Numbered from the stretch's first letter, positions 49,733 through 58,982 are shown. The stretch is DNA of 64,000 bases from an uncultured Gemmatimonadota bacterium (GCA_903893785.1 CAITNQ010000024.1:1-64000); one strand, 5' to 3'. Numbers and translations: made by a program. The notes: a model not told the origin generated them from the sequence alone.

Positions 49733-50203
49733 TCAGCGGGAAATCGCCTCGATACGGTACCGCAGCAGACCGGCCGGGACCCGGATCTCCACCTCCTCAC
49801 CGGCAGCGTGGCCGAGCAGGCCTTTGCCGATGGGCGACACGGTGGAGATCTTGCCGGCACTGAAATCGGCTTCTTCAGGGGCTACCAATGTGTAGCGCAG
49901 TTGGCGCCCGGTCTTCAGGTCGACCAGTTCGACGGTGGCACCAATATAGACCTTGTCGCTGGGGATGATCTCGTGCTCGAGCAGACGCACCCGGCTCAGG
50001 GTCTCTTCAAGACGGTTGATGCGCTGCTCCAGGAACAGCAACCGCTCTTTGGCGGCCGCGTATTCCGCGTTTTCTGCCAGATCACCGAACTGCCTGGCCT
50101 GCTGCAGCGCGTGGCGGACCGTCGGGCGCTCGGTTTCCTTGAGCGCCTGCAGTTCGGCCTGGAGCTTCTCGTACCCCTCGCGGGACAGGAAAACTTCGCT
50201 CAT
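49733..50203 (-). CDS. greA: Transcription elongation factor GreA
   Basis: FLSREGYEKLQAELQALKETERPTVRHALQQARQFGDLAENAEYAAAKERLLFLEQRINRLEETL. Confidence 0.97.
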   Translation of the reverse strand: MSEVFLSREGYEKLQAELQALKETERPTVRHALQQARQFGDLAENAEYAAAKERLLFLEQRINRLEETLSRVRLLEHEIIPSDKVYIGATVELVDLKTGRQLRYTLVAPEEADFSAGKISTVSPIGKGLLGHAAGEEVEIRVPAGLLRYRIEAISR

Positions 50204-50252
50204 GCAGTGCGTCTCCAGACAGGGGTCCGCAGGCGAACACCGAGCCCCACAG

Positions 50253-50280
50253 AAAAAGCGGAAGCGCCCAGCGCCTCCGC
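50253..50280 (-). terminator. Intrinsic terminator within greA 5' leader
   Basis: GCGGAGGCGC-TGG-GCGCTTCCGC-TTTTT (one G-U pair). Confidence 0.8.
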
Positions 50281-50303
50281 CGCAAACCTCTCCCACCGCA
50301 CGT

Positions 50304-50332
50304 AAGATACACAATCGCCCGCCGCCGTGCAA
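50304..50332 (-). promoter_or_regulatory. greA promoter TTGCAC-17-TATCTT
   Basis: -35 50327-50332, -10 50304-50309. Confidence 0.65.
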
Positions 50333-50387
50333 GCGCCGCACCGGCGGCTTCCAGGACCGGCGCGGCGCTGACGGGCGGCGAGCGATC

Positions 50388-50612
50388 TCAGTTGATCGGG
50401 CAGCGCGACGGTCCCGCGCCGTCGCAGCAGGCGGCGCAGGGCCCGCCGCCCTCACAGCGGGGCGCCGGCCCCTGACCCACCACCGCAAAGGCCGACAGCT
50501 TGCGTTCCAGGTCGTCGCCAGCGCAGGCGGGGCAGGTTACCTCTGTGCTGCTCTGCACCAGCACTTCGAACTCTTCGTGGCATTGACGACAGACGTACTC
50601 GAAGATCGGCAC
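50388..50612 (-). CDS. FmdB-like zinc ribbon protein, GTG start
   Basis: MPIFEYVCRQCHEEFEVLVQSSTEVTCPACAGDDLERKLSAF; Cys-rich tail. Confidence 0.9.
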   Translation of the reverse strand: MPIFEYVCRQCHEEFEVLVQSSTEVTCPACAGDDLERKLSAFAVVGQGPAPRCEGGGPCAACCDGAGPSRCPIN

Positions 50613-50617
50613 GGCGC

Positions 50618-51148
50618 TCAACCCTCCTGTGCGTGCAGGGACGGCTGGTACAGGCCAACGCTGTAGAACTCGTAGGACGCGGCTTTGTCCGGGAAGTCCA
50701 TCACGTGCACCGTGAAACGCGAAGGCACGCCACAGCCGGGCATGTGGTCGCGGAAGAAACCAGAGTAGGCCTCGGCGTATTCGCGGTAGAGCCGCTGCTG
50801 CTCCTCGTGATAGCGCTGCGGTTCGGCCACCGGGTTCACATTCTTGGGCTGGGCCCCGAAGGCGTGCACCTCGACGAAATCGATCTTGGCGATGGTGTCG
50901 CAGATGCCGGCCTCCTGCAGCCAGCGCTCCCAACAGCGGAAGACCAGTTCCACCTCCTTGAGGGGCTCCATGGTCACCAGCTCCTCCCGGCCCAGACACC
51001 CCTTGGCCGAATACCCCCCGGTCAACCCGGCGAAGTAGATCTTCAGGTCACCGCCGCCCAGGTCCTCGGTCACCAGTGCCGACAGGGTGGGATGGTCGCC
51101 GCCGTAGTAATAGGTAAGCCGACCGCGTTTGCGGACGTTGAACGCCAT
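50618..51148 (-). CDS. Hypothetical protein
   Basis: Complete 176-aa ORF upstream of the fmdB-like gene; no family recognised. Confidence 0.75.
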   Translation of the reverse strand: MAFNVRKRGRLTYYYGGDHPTLSALVTEDLGGGDLKIYFAGLTGGYSAKGCLGREELVTMEPLKEVELVFRCWERWLQEAGICDTIAKIDFVEVHAFGAQPKNVNPVAEPQRYHEEQQRLYREYAEAYSGFFRDHMPGCGVPSRFTVHVMDFPDKAASYEFYSVGLYQPSLHAQEG

Positions 51149-51213
51149 GGCTCTGCTCCTTGCTGACGGGTGGGTGCGAGGCAGCCCAAGGGCGCCTCCA
51201 CAGGGCTTCTACT

Positions 51214-54111
51214 CTACAGAGCTTCTACCAATACTTCGGTCCAGTGACGAGCGATTCGGGCCGTGCCGTGACTGATCTGGTGACGGCACGACGTACCGGC
51301 CGCCACGATCTCCACCGTCGGGTCGGCGGCCCGGATGGCCGCGAACAGGCGTTCCTCGCCAATGCGCATCGACAGGTCGTAGTGTTCTTTCTCGTACCCG
51401 AAACTGCCCGCCATGCCGCAGCAACCCGAGTCAATCGCCGTGGCCTCGAAACGCGGCGGCAGGTTGAGCACGGTGAGGGTGTCGATCGCTCCACCGAGGG
51501 CTTTGTGCTGGCAGTGCCCATGCACCAGGATGCGCTTGACCGTGCCGGTGAAATCGAGTTGCAGATGGCCCTGCCGGTGGCCCAGGGCGAGGAACTCCTC
51601 GAGCATGAACGCGTGCTCAGCCACTAGCCTGGCCTCGGGACCCGGGACCAGATCCAGGTAGTCGTCGCGGAGCGTCAGCAGGCAACTGGGCTCCAAGCCA
51701 AGAATCGGCCAGCCTTTGGCCGCATAGGGGGCGAGGACCTGGATATTGTGCCGCGCGTGCTCGCGCGCCTGCCGCAGGAACCCCTTGGATATCATCGGTC
51801 GGCCACAGCAGACTTTGCCGTCGGCCAGGACGACCTCGTAGCCGGCACGCTCCAGAATCAGCGTCGCCGCCATGCCGATCTGAGGTTCACTGTATTCGGC
51901 ATAGGTGTCGTGGAACAGGACCACCGGGCCACGGGGCGGCAGGCGCCGCGGCGTCCTCTGTTTGAACCAGGTGGAGAACCTGCGCCGGGTGAACTGCGGT
52001 AGGCGTCGGCGCGCGTCGATACCGAGGCAACGGTCGAGCAGCCAGCGCACGGGCGCCGCACCGCCCACCCAGTTGGACACTGGGGCCAGGGCCGACCCCC
52101 AGCGGCTGATCCGGTCGATACGGGCAAACAGGCGCGAGCGCAGCGGGTAACCGTGGACATCGTAATACTGCGCCAGGAACTCGTACTTGAGTTTGGCCAT
52201 GTCGACGCTGGACGGGCACTCGCCCTTGCACGCCTTGCACTCCAGACACAGGTCCATGACCTCGAACAGCTGGCGGCTGGTCAACCCATCGGCGTCCAGC
52301 GTCCCGGACAGCGCCGCCCGCAGCGCGTTGGCCCGGCCGCGCGTGGAGTGCTGCTCCTCCAGCGTGGCCATGTACGAGGGGCACATGGTGCCGACGCCCT
52401 GCTTGCGGCAGTGCCCGACGCCGGAACACATTTCCACCGCCTGCTGGAAGCTGCCGTCGGCGTCGAAGCTGAAATACGTCTCCAGCTTCCGGGGCCGGTA
52501 CAGGGCCCCATAGCGCAGGTTGCGGTCCATGGGTTCGGCGCGCACGATCTTGCCCGGGTTCATCAAACCGCGCGGATCAAAGGCGTCCTTGACCTCGGCG
52601 AAGAGCCGCATCATGGGCTCACCGAACATCTTCGGCAGCCACTCGCTGCGCGCCAGGCCGTCGCCGTGTTCGGCCGACATGGTGCCGCCATACTCCAGCA
52701 CAATGTCGCTGATCTCCTCCTCCAGTCGGCGCAGGACCGCGATACCGCCGGGGTCTTTCAGATTCAAGATGGGGCGGATATGCAGCACGCCAACGCTCAC
52801 GTGGGCGTAGAACACGGCTGATACGCCGTGGTTGGCCATCACGGCGCGGACCCGCCGCACGTATTCCGGCAAGTGCTCAACCGGCACGCAGGTGTCCTCC
52901 AGCCCGGCGGTTGGCTTGGCGTCGCCTTTCATGCCCATCAACACGCCCAGGCCAGCCTTGCGCAGTTCCCACATACTGCGCTGCGCGGCCCCGTCGACGG
53001 CCCTCACATTGGCATAGCCAAGCCCGCGGGCGGCCAGGCGTTCCTCGAGCACCTGCATCTTGAGTTCGAGTTCAGCCGCCGAGTCACCGTAGTATTCGAC
53101 GAACAGCAGCGCCTCCGGATCGCCCTGCAGGAAACGCCGCCGCGGGGCGTGCTCAATGGACCCTTTGGTCAAGTCGAGGAGCAGCCGGTCGGTCAACTCG
53201 ACCGCCGCCGGACCGGTCCCCAGCGCCACCAGGTTGGCTTCCATGGCCTCGATCAGGTCCCGGAAGTGACAGGCCACCAGCGCTGTATGGGCCGGCCGGG
53301 GTACCAGCTTCAGCTTCGCCTCGAGGACGGCGCACAGGGTCCCCTCGGAGCCCACCACCAGCTTGCTCAGATCGAATAGCTGCCCGGGCCGGACCAGCTC
53401 GTCAAGATTGTAGCCAGCCACCCGCCGCATGACCTTGGGGAAGGAACGCGCGATCTCGTCGCCGTGGGCGGCGGCCATGGCGGGCAGACGCCGGTATAGC
53501 TCGCCCTCGATCCCCGGACGCGCGGCACGCTGCCGGCACTCCGCTTCGCTGGCCGGCCCCAATTCGGTCACCGTACCGTCGGCCAGGACCACCTGCAGCG
53601 ACAGCACGTGGTCGACGGTCTTGCCGTACAGCAGCGAGTGCGCCCCCGATGAGTTGTTGCCGATCATACCGCCCAGGTTGGCCCGGCTACTGGTGGCCAC
53701 ATCGGGGCCAAAGACCAGTCCGTGGGGGCGCAGTTGGGCGTTCAGCGTGTCGAGCACGACGCCGGGTTGCACCCGCACCCACTGCTCCTCGGCGTTGAGC
53801 TCGACGATCCCGTTCAGGCACTTGGAGAAATCGACGTGGATGGCGCGCCCGACGCTCTGGCCAGCCAGGCTGGTACCGCCGCCGCGACACAGCAGGGGGA
53901 CCCCCACAGACCCGGCGACGCGCACGGTCTCGACCACATCGTTGGCATCGGCCGGCACGACGACTCCGAGCGGCTCGATTTCGTACACGCTGGCATCGGT
54001 GCGGTAGAGCATGCGGGACACAGCATCGAAACGCACTTCACCGCGCAGCCGTTGCCGGAGCTCCTGTGCGGCCGCGGCCGCCAACCCGCCCTGCTCATGT
54101 GTTGCGGCCAA
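51214..54111 (-). CDS. FAD-linked oxidase / Fe-S oxidoreductase (GlcD/D-lactate dehydrogenase-like; start uncertain)
   Basis: PLGVVVPADANDVVETVRVAGSVGVPLLCRGGGTSLAGQSVG; CLECKACKGECPSSVDMAKLK; C-terminal CCG domain DSGCCGMAGSFGYE; TTG at 54111 has AGGAG, GTG at 54171 also possible. Confidence 0.92.
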   Translation of the reverse strand: MAATHEQGGLAAAAAQELRQRLRGEVRFDAVSRMLYRTDASVYEIEPLGVVVPADANDVVETVRVAGSVGVPLLCRGGGTSLAGQSVGRAIHVDFSKCLNGIVELNAEEQWVRVQPGVVLDTLNAQLRPHGLVFGPDVATSSRANLGGMIGNNSSGAHSLLYGKTVDHVLSLQVVLADGTVTELGPASEAECRQRAARPGIEGELYRRLPAMAAAHGDEIARSFPKVMRRVAGYNLDELVRPGQLFDLSKLVVGSEGTLCAVLEAKLKLVPRPAHTALVACHFRDLIEAMEANLVALGTGPAAVELTDRLLLDLTKGSIEHAPRRRFLQGDPEALLFVEYYGDSAAELELKMQVLEERLAARGLGYANVRAVDGAAQRSMWELRKAGLGVLMGMKGDAKPTAGLEDTCVPVEHLPEYVRRVRAVMANHGVSAVFYAHVSVGVLHIRPILNLKDPGGIAVLRRLEEEISDIVLEYGGTMSAEHGDGLARSEWLPKMFGEPMMRLFAEVKDAFDPRGLMNPGKIVRAEPMDRNLRYGALYRPRKLETYFSFDADGSFQQAVEMCSGVGHCRKQGVGTMCPSYMATLEEQHSTRGRANALRAALSGTLDADGLTSRQLFEVMDLCLECKACKGECPSSVDMAKLKYEFLAQYYDVHGYPLRSRLFARIDRISRWGSALAPVSNWVGGAAPVRWLLDRCLGIDARRRLPQFTRRRFSTWFKQRTPRRLPPRGPVVLFHDTYAEYSEPQIGMAATLILERAGYEVVLADGKVCCGRPMISKGFLRQAREHARHNIQVLAPYAAKGWPILGLEPSCLLTLRDDYLDLVPGPEARLVAEHAFMLEEFLALGHRQGHLQLDFTGTVKRILVHGHCQHKALGGAIDTLTVLNLPPRFEATAIDSGCCGMAGSFGYEKEHYDLSMRIGEERLFAAIRAADPTVEIVAAGTSCRHQISHGTARIARHWTEVLVEAL

Positions 54112-54229
54112 CTCTACTCCTGATCCCGGCTCACCGGGCTGGGGTTCAACGGCAGCGGCGCCGGCCGTCACTCGCCCGCGGGCGCCTGAGGCGCGCCGAC
54201 TCACGGTGCCGGGGGGCCGATGGCGGACG

Positions 54230-54257
54230 AATATACCACGCCGCGGGAGGCCGTCAA
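54230..54257 (-). promoter_or_regulatory. sigma70-type promoter TTGACG-16-TATATT for the FAD oxidoreductase
   Basis: -35 54252-54257, -10 54230-54235. Confidence 0.6.
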
Positions 54258-54285
54258 CGCGTTCGCCGGCCTGGCCGGCGGGGTC

Positions 54286-54314
54286 TTGACGGGCGCCCCC
54301 GGGGCGGGTAGATT
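54286..54314 (+). promoter_or_regulatory. sigma70-type promoter TTGACG-17-TAGATT for zapA
   Basis: -35 54286-54291, -10 54309-54314. Confidence 0.55.
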
Positions 54315-54386
54315 CCGCCGCGCGCGACGCTCCGCAGCCCCCCGCCGGGGGTCGTGCCTCCCCTTCAACAGCGACAGGAATGCCCG

Positions 54387-54704
54387 GTGAAGCCATCGTC
54401 GAGCCGCATTGTGACGGTCGAGATCTACGGCCGCCGTTACCAGTTCTCCAGCGACGACCGGGGTCCCGAGCACGTGACCCGCGCCGCCCAGTATTTGGAT
54501 GAGAAGATGCGCCAGGCCGCGACCCTGGTGGGCGAACGCGCCCCGGTCGACATCGCGGTGCTGGCGGCCATGGAGATCGCCGCGGAGGTGTTGGAGGCGC
54601 GCAGCCGGACTGCGGGTCTGATGGACGAAACCGACCGTCGGCTGGGCGATGTGGCGCGCCGGCTACAGGGGCGCGACGACCCACCGGCCGCGAGTCGCTT
54701 CTGA
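54387..54704 (+). CDS. zapA: Cell division protein ZapA, GTG start
   Basis: IVTVEIYGRRYQFSSDDRGPEHVTRAAQYLDEKMRQAATLVGERAPVDIAVLAAMEIAAEVLE. Confidence 0.88.
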   Translation: MKPSSSRIVTVEIYGRRYQFSSDDRGPEHVTRAAQYLDEKMRQAATLVGERAPVDIAVLAAMEIAAEVLEARSRTAGLMDETDRRLGDVARRLQGRDDPPAASRF

Positions 54705-54793
54705 AGCCGACGTCCGGTCCGCGTCCGGCCAAGCCCCTGCCGTTCTTTGGCCGCCGTAGCCCGGGGCAATGGTGGGCGCGGGTCGCAGCGGCA

Positions 54794-57019
54794 GTGGCCC
54801 TCCTATTGGCGCTTGCGGTCGCTGCCGCGTCGGCGGACGTCCCTGGCCTGGTCCCGGCGCCGCCCTCCCTCCCCTGCGCCTACGGCGTGATCGGCGTCCG
54901 CCTGGGAACGGCCGGCGATAGCTTGGTGGTTGCCGCCGTTGTTCCCGGCGGCCCGGCCGACCGTGCCGGTCTGCATCGCGGCGACCGGGTGCTCGGGTTA
55001 GCCCCCTACCGCACCCGCACCATCGACGAATTCTCCCGCTGCGCGGCCGCGGTAGCACCGGGCCACGCCGCGCCCGTGGTGACCCGCCGCCGGGGGCAGG
55101 ACACGGTGGTGACCTGCCTGGCCACGGACGTGTTCCACCTGTACCCGACGCTGAGCGAACGCGGTCCGCGCCAGTACGACCGTCGCCAACCGCCCGAGCC
55201 GCGGACCCGCCCGGGGGTTGTCGAGGCGGCGCTGGCAGCCGCGGCAGACACCACCGGAATCACGGCTGATCTGGCATCCCTGGCTGGCGTCCTCGGGCGC
55301 GAAGCGGCACGGTACGGCGCCGACGACCGCCTGGCTGAGGTCGACACCATCCTGGCCCATCCGCTGGCCGCACCCGACATAGCCAGGGCCTTGGCGACGG
55401 CACTGACGGACGCGGCGGACGTGGCCACCTGGCTGACGTGTGCCACCGCGCCGCTGGCCGCCACGTCGCTGCCCCAGCGTAGCTGGGCGGTCCCTGCCGA
55501 GGCCTCGGCGACCGCCACCATCGACAGCCTGCTGGCCGCCCCGGTCGAGGCTGCCGCCGGCCAGGTTGCCCAGGCCTGGGCAGACCTGCACCCGAGCGAA
55601 CAGGAACGGCTGGTGGCCGGACTGCTTGAACTGCTGCCATGGCTGGCCCGAGGCGGCCCGGCCGGCGAGGATGACAGTCTGGCCACCGCCCGGCGCCGAA
55701 CCACGGTGGTGCTGGCCAAACGACTTCGCTTCAGCTGGCTGCAACAGGCTGCCTTGACGCTGTCATGGCCGGCCGCGCCGGCCGCCCGGCAGGCCCTGCG
55801 CCGGGCGGCCACCGCGCTGCCGGTGATCGCGCCGCCGCCATCGTTGGCGGCCACCTGCCAGGGCCGCCTGCGCTATGCGCGCCGGACGAGCGCTGGCTGG
55901 GTGGTAGTCGGTGACACGGGTCCGAACACCTATGGAGGGTCGGTGGCTGCCGTCCTGGACCTGGGCGGCGACGATCGGTACGACGGGCTGGCGGCCGTGG
56001 CCGGCAGCCTGCCGTGCCAATTGGTGATCGACTGCGGCGGCAACGACCGCTATCTGGGCGGCCCGTCCGCCGGCAGCGCCGGCGGGGCGATCGGTGGCGT
56101 GGCCATGCTCATCGACTTGGCGGGCGACGATGTCTATGCCGGCGGCGATGTCAGCCAGGGAGCCGCCTTGGGCGGTATTGGTGTGCTCATGGACCGTCAG
56201 GGTCGCGACGTGTACCGTGGCGGGCAGGTCACCCAAGGCGCGGCGGTGTACGGAGCCGGGCTGCTGGTGGACGAAGGCGGTGACGACCAGTACGAAAGCC
56301 GGCAGTTCGCTCAGGGTTCGGGCGGCCCGGCCAGCGTGGGCGTGCTGCTTGATCGCGGCGGCAACGACGCCTACACCACCGCCGCAGGAGCCCCGTCTGC
56401 CTATGCCACGCCCGAGGTCCACCAGGCCTGGAGCCAAGGTACCGGGTACGGATGGCGCGAACTGGCCGCCGGCGGCCTGGGCCTGCTGGTCGACGCGGCG
56501 GGCGATGACCACTACAACACCGGCGAGTTCGGCCAAGGGAGCGGGTACTTCTTCGGCATGGGCGTGCTGGTCGACGCGCTGGGCGCGGACAGTTATGTCG
56601 CCGCGCGCTATGCTCAGGGGGCGGCAGCGCACCAGGCCGTCGGCGTGCTGATCGACAGCGGTGGCGACGACCGGTACTCGGCGACCGTGGCGGCGTCTCA
56701 AGGGGCGGGCTGGGACGCGGCCGTCGGCCTTCTGGTGGACGTGGACGGAGCCGACCGCTACCAAGGGGGCGAGTTAGCGCAGGGAGCTGCGGCCATGAAC
56801 GCGGTCGGCGTGCTGCTGGACCTGCGGGGCCGCGACCAATACCAGTGCCGGACCGGACAGGGCTGGAGCGGCGCAGTTACCTACTGGGGCGGCCGTCAAG
56901 CCGGCAATGTGGCGATGTTAGTCGACCTAGGCGCCGGGATCGACACCTACAGCCAGACAGAGAACCGGGACGGTTCACGCGGGAACCGCCCCGGCACGGC
57001 CGTATTTCTGGATCGTTAG
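54794..57019 (+). CDS. PDZ-domain protein with about 12 GGDDxY repeats (putative beta-solenoid, exported)
   Basis: Signal-like N-terminus; PDZ VVPGGPADRAGLHRGDRVLGL; C-terminal repeats (GVLLDxGGDDxY...QGAA)n. Confidence 0.8.
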   Translation: MALLLALAVAAASADVPGLVPAPPSLPCAYGVIGVRLGTAGDSLVVAAVVPGGPADRAGLHRGDRVLGLAPYRTRTIDEFSRCAAAVAPGHAAPVVTRRRGQDTVVTCLATDVFHLYPTLSERGPRQYDRRQPPEPRTRPGVVEAALAAAADTTGITADLASLAGVLGREAARYGADDRLAEVDTILAHPLAAPDIARALATALTDAADVATWLTCATAPLAATSLPQRSWAVPAEASATATIDSLLAAPVEAAAGQVAQAWADLHPSEQERLVAGLLELLPWLARGGPAGEDDSLATARRRTTVVLAKRLRFSWLQQAALTLSWPAAPAARQALRRAATALPVIAPPPSLAATCQGRLRYARRTSAGWVVVGDTGPNTYGGSVAAVLDLGGDDRYDGLAAVAGSLPCQLVIDCGGNDRYLGGPSAGSAGGAIGGVAMLIDLAGDDVYAGGDVSQGAALGGIGVLMDRQGRDVYRGGQVTQGAAVYGAGLLVDEGGDDQYESRQFAQGSGGPASVGVLLDRGGNDAYTTAAGAPSAYATPEVHQAWSQGTGYGWRELAAGGLGLLVDAAGDDHYNTGEFGQGSGYFFGMGVLVDALGADSYVAARYAQGAAAHQAVGVLIDSGGDDRYSATVAASQGAGWDAAVGLLVDVDGADRYQGGELAQGAAAMNAVGVLLDLRGRDQYQCRTGQGWSGAVTYWGGRQAGNVAMLVDLGAGIDTYSQTENRDGSRGNRPGTAVFLDR
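55940..56990 (+). repeat. Coding tandem repeat region, about 12 units of about 26 codons (approximate bounds)
   Basis: VLDLGGDDRY, VIDCGGNDRY, LIDLAGDDVY, LMDRQGRDVY, LVDEGGDDQY, LLDRGGNDAY, LVDAAGDDHY, LVDALGADSY, LIDSGGDDRY, LVDVDGADRY, LLDLRGRDQY, LVDLGAGIDTY. Confidence 0.85.
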
Positions 57020-57047
57020 CCAAACCACGGCCGCCCACCCGGGCGGC

Positions 57048-57569
57048 TTACACAGGACGCAGGATGAGGGACATCTCGCGCCCCTCCATACGCGGGTCCT
57101 GATCGACCACCGCGACATCCTGCAGCTGCTTCGCCACGTCGAGGAGTACTTCGCGACCTTTGTCCTGGTACGCCATCTGGCGACCCCGGAACCTGACGCT
57201 GACCTTGACCCGGTTGCCCTTGCTGATGAACTCCCGGATGTGGGCCATGCGGTATTCAAGGTCGTGTTCGGAGATGTTGGCGCCTGCGACACGGATCTGC
57301 TTCATCTGCACCGTGTGCTGCTTGCGCCGCGCCTCCTTGACCTTCTTCTCCTTGTCGTAGCGGAACTTGCCGTAGTCGATGATACGGCACACCGGGGGCC
57401 TGGCCTCCGGGGCGATCTCGACCAGGTCCAGTTCAGCTGCTTCGGCCATCTCCAAGGCCCGACGAGTCTCGACGATACCCAACTGGTCCCCCTGCGCGCC
57501 GATGAGGCGGACTTGGGGAACACGGATCTCGTAGTTGACCCTGGTGAAAGACTTGCCCCTCGCGGCGAT
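57048..57569 (-). CDS. infC: Translation initiation factor IF-3, probable ATC (AUC) start
   Basis: NYEIRVPQVRLIGAQGDQLGIVETRRALEMAEAAELDLVEIAPEARPPVCRIIDYGKFRYDKEKK; AGGAGG 8 nt before ATC. Confidence 0.95.
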   Translation of the reverse strand: MAARGKSFTRVNYEIRVPQVRLIGAQGDQLGIVETRRALEMAEAAELDLVEIAPEARPPVCRIIDYGKFRYDKEKKVKEARRKQHTVQMKQIRVAGANISEHDLEYRMAHIREFISKGNRVKVSVRFRGRQMAYQDKGREVLLDVAKQLQDVAVVDQDPRMEGREMSLILRPV

Positions 57570-57934
57570 ATTCGCTCCCTCCTGCAAGGTGTGTGAATTC
57601 GGCCCGCGTCCGGTGCCGGGCACCCCGCGCACCGGCAGTCCACGCACTGGCCGCTGGTGTTTGGCCCCCAACCCGCCAGGCCAGCCCCAGTTGCCCCGGC
57701 GCCCGGCGCCATGGCCGCGCGCGGAACTCGTAATCTGTATATGGTAACTCCTTACAGCGCGCCGAACAAGGGGCGCCTGCCCCAGGGGGCCAAAGCACCG
57801 GCACGGCCGGGGCACCGGGTTCCCTGTCGGCGGCGGCATGACTATACTGTCACTGGCGGGTGCCACGGCACCTTTGGCGCCCACCCAGGTCCCGCCCCGC
57901 CCGCCTTGGCGGCCCCCATCCCACAGGAGCATCC

Positions 57935-58957
57935 ATGCGCAGAGCGTACGACGTGTACACACTGGGCCATGCGCTGGTGGACCGGCAGTACGTCGTGTCC
58001 CCCGAATGGCTGGCCCGCCACGGCGTCCAAAAGGGCGTCATGACCTTGGTGGGCCCTGACCGGCAGGCCGAGTTGCGCCAGGCATTGGCCGACCAGTCGC
58101 CGGTGGCGCAGGCTTCCGGCGGGTCGGCCGCCAACACGGCGATAGGAGTGGCCAACCTCGGTGGCGCGCCGTTCCACAGCGGCTGCGTCGGCGACGACGA
58201 CCTGGGTACCTTCTACTTGGGCGACCTGACTGCCGCCGGCGTCGCCTGCCGCGATCGAGCCAGATTGGCCGGGCCTACGGGGCAATGCCTGGTGTTCATC
58301 ACGCCCGACGCGGACCGGACCCTCAACACCTTCCTCGGCGCCTCGGCCAGCGTGGGGCCTGACCATGTGGAGGCCGAGGCCATCGCCGCCAGCCGGTGGG
58401 TGTACCTGGAAGGTTATCTGCTTAGTTCAGCCGACGGCCTGGCCGCGTGTCTGGAGGCGCAACGGCAGGCGCGGGCAGCCGGGGCACGGGTGGCGTTGAC
58501 GCTCAGCGATCCGACCATGATCGCCGCCTTCAGACCCCGTTTCCAGGCCGTCGTCCAAGCCGGGGTGGAACTGGTTTTCGGCAACCTGGACGAGGCGCGA
58601 GCCTTCACGGGCGAGACCGCCGCCGAGCCTGCGCTGACAGGCCTGGGCATGGCCGCAGGTGGCGATGTCTGCGTTACCTGCGGCGCTGCCGGGGCGCTGG
58701 TGCGTGAAGGTGGGCAGACGCGGCAGGTGGAAGGCTTCCCGGCCACGGCCGTGGACAGCACCGGTGCCGGGGATCTGTTCGCCGGTGGTGTGCTGTTCGC
58801 CCTGACGCAGGGCCATTCCCTGGCTGCCGCCGCGCGTCTGGGCTGTTGGGCCGCCGCCCACATCGTGGCCCAGTACGGGCCGCGGCTGCAGCAGTCGCTG
58901 CGCCAGGGAGCGGCCCGCCTGCTCAACGACGGCTGGGAGCCGAAGGAGCCCGGTTGA
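57935..58957 (+). CDS. PfkB-family carbohydrate/nucleoside kinase
   Basis: ASGGSAANTAIGVANLGG; VDSTGAGDLFAGGVLFALTQG. Confidence 0.94.
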   Translation: MRRAYDVYTLGHALVDRQYVVSPEWLARHGVQKGVMTLVGPDRQAELRQALADQSPVAQASGGSAANTAIGVANLGGAPFHSGCVGDDDLGTFYLGDLTAAGVACRDRARLAGPTGQCLVFITPDADRTLNTFLGASASVGPDHVEAEAIAASRWVYLEGYLLSSADGLAACLEAQRQARAAGARVALTLSDPTMIAAFRPRFQAVVQAGVELVFGNLDEARAFTGETAAEPALTGLGMAAGGDVCVTCGAAGALVREGGQTRQVEGFPATAVDSTGAGDLFAGGVLFALTQGHSLAAAARLGCWAAAHIVAQYGPRLQQSLRQGAARLLNDGWEPKEPG

Positions 58958-58982
58958 CCACTAGCAAGCAGCCGGCGATATT
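58954..58982 (+). promoter_or_regulatory. Candidate promoter TTGACC-17-GATATT for the MFS-HEAT gene
   Basis: -35 58954-58959 overlaps the kinase stop; -10 58977-58982. Confidence 0.4.

Noticed and set aside
54112-54732. N-terminal extension of the FAD oxidoreductase ORF to 54732
   Set aside because: Overlaps zapA and both divergent promoters; Arg/Pro/Gly-rich low-complexity sequence
57030-57047. GCCGCCC-ACCC-GGGCGGC hairpin between PDZ gene and infC
   Set aside because: No U-tract on either strand; not called a terminator
57866-57881. CGGCACCTTTGGCGCC upstream of the pfkB-family gene as a sigma54 promoter
   Set aside because: Correct GG-N10-GC spacing but poor -12 element; a TATACT -10 nearby is a better candidate
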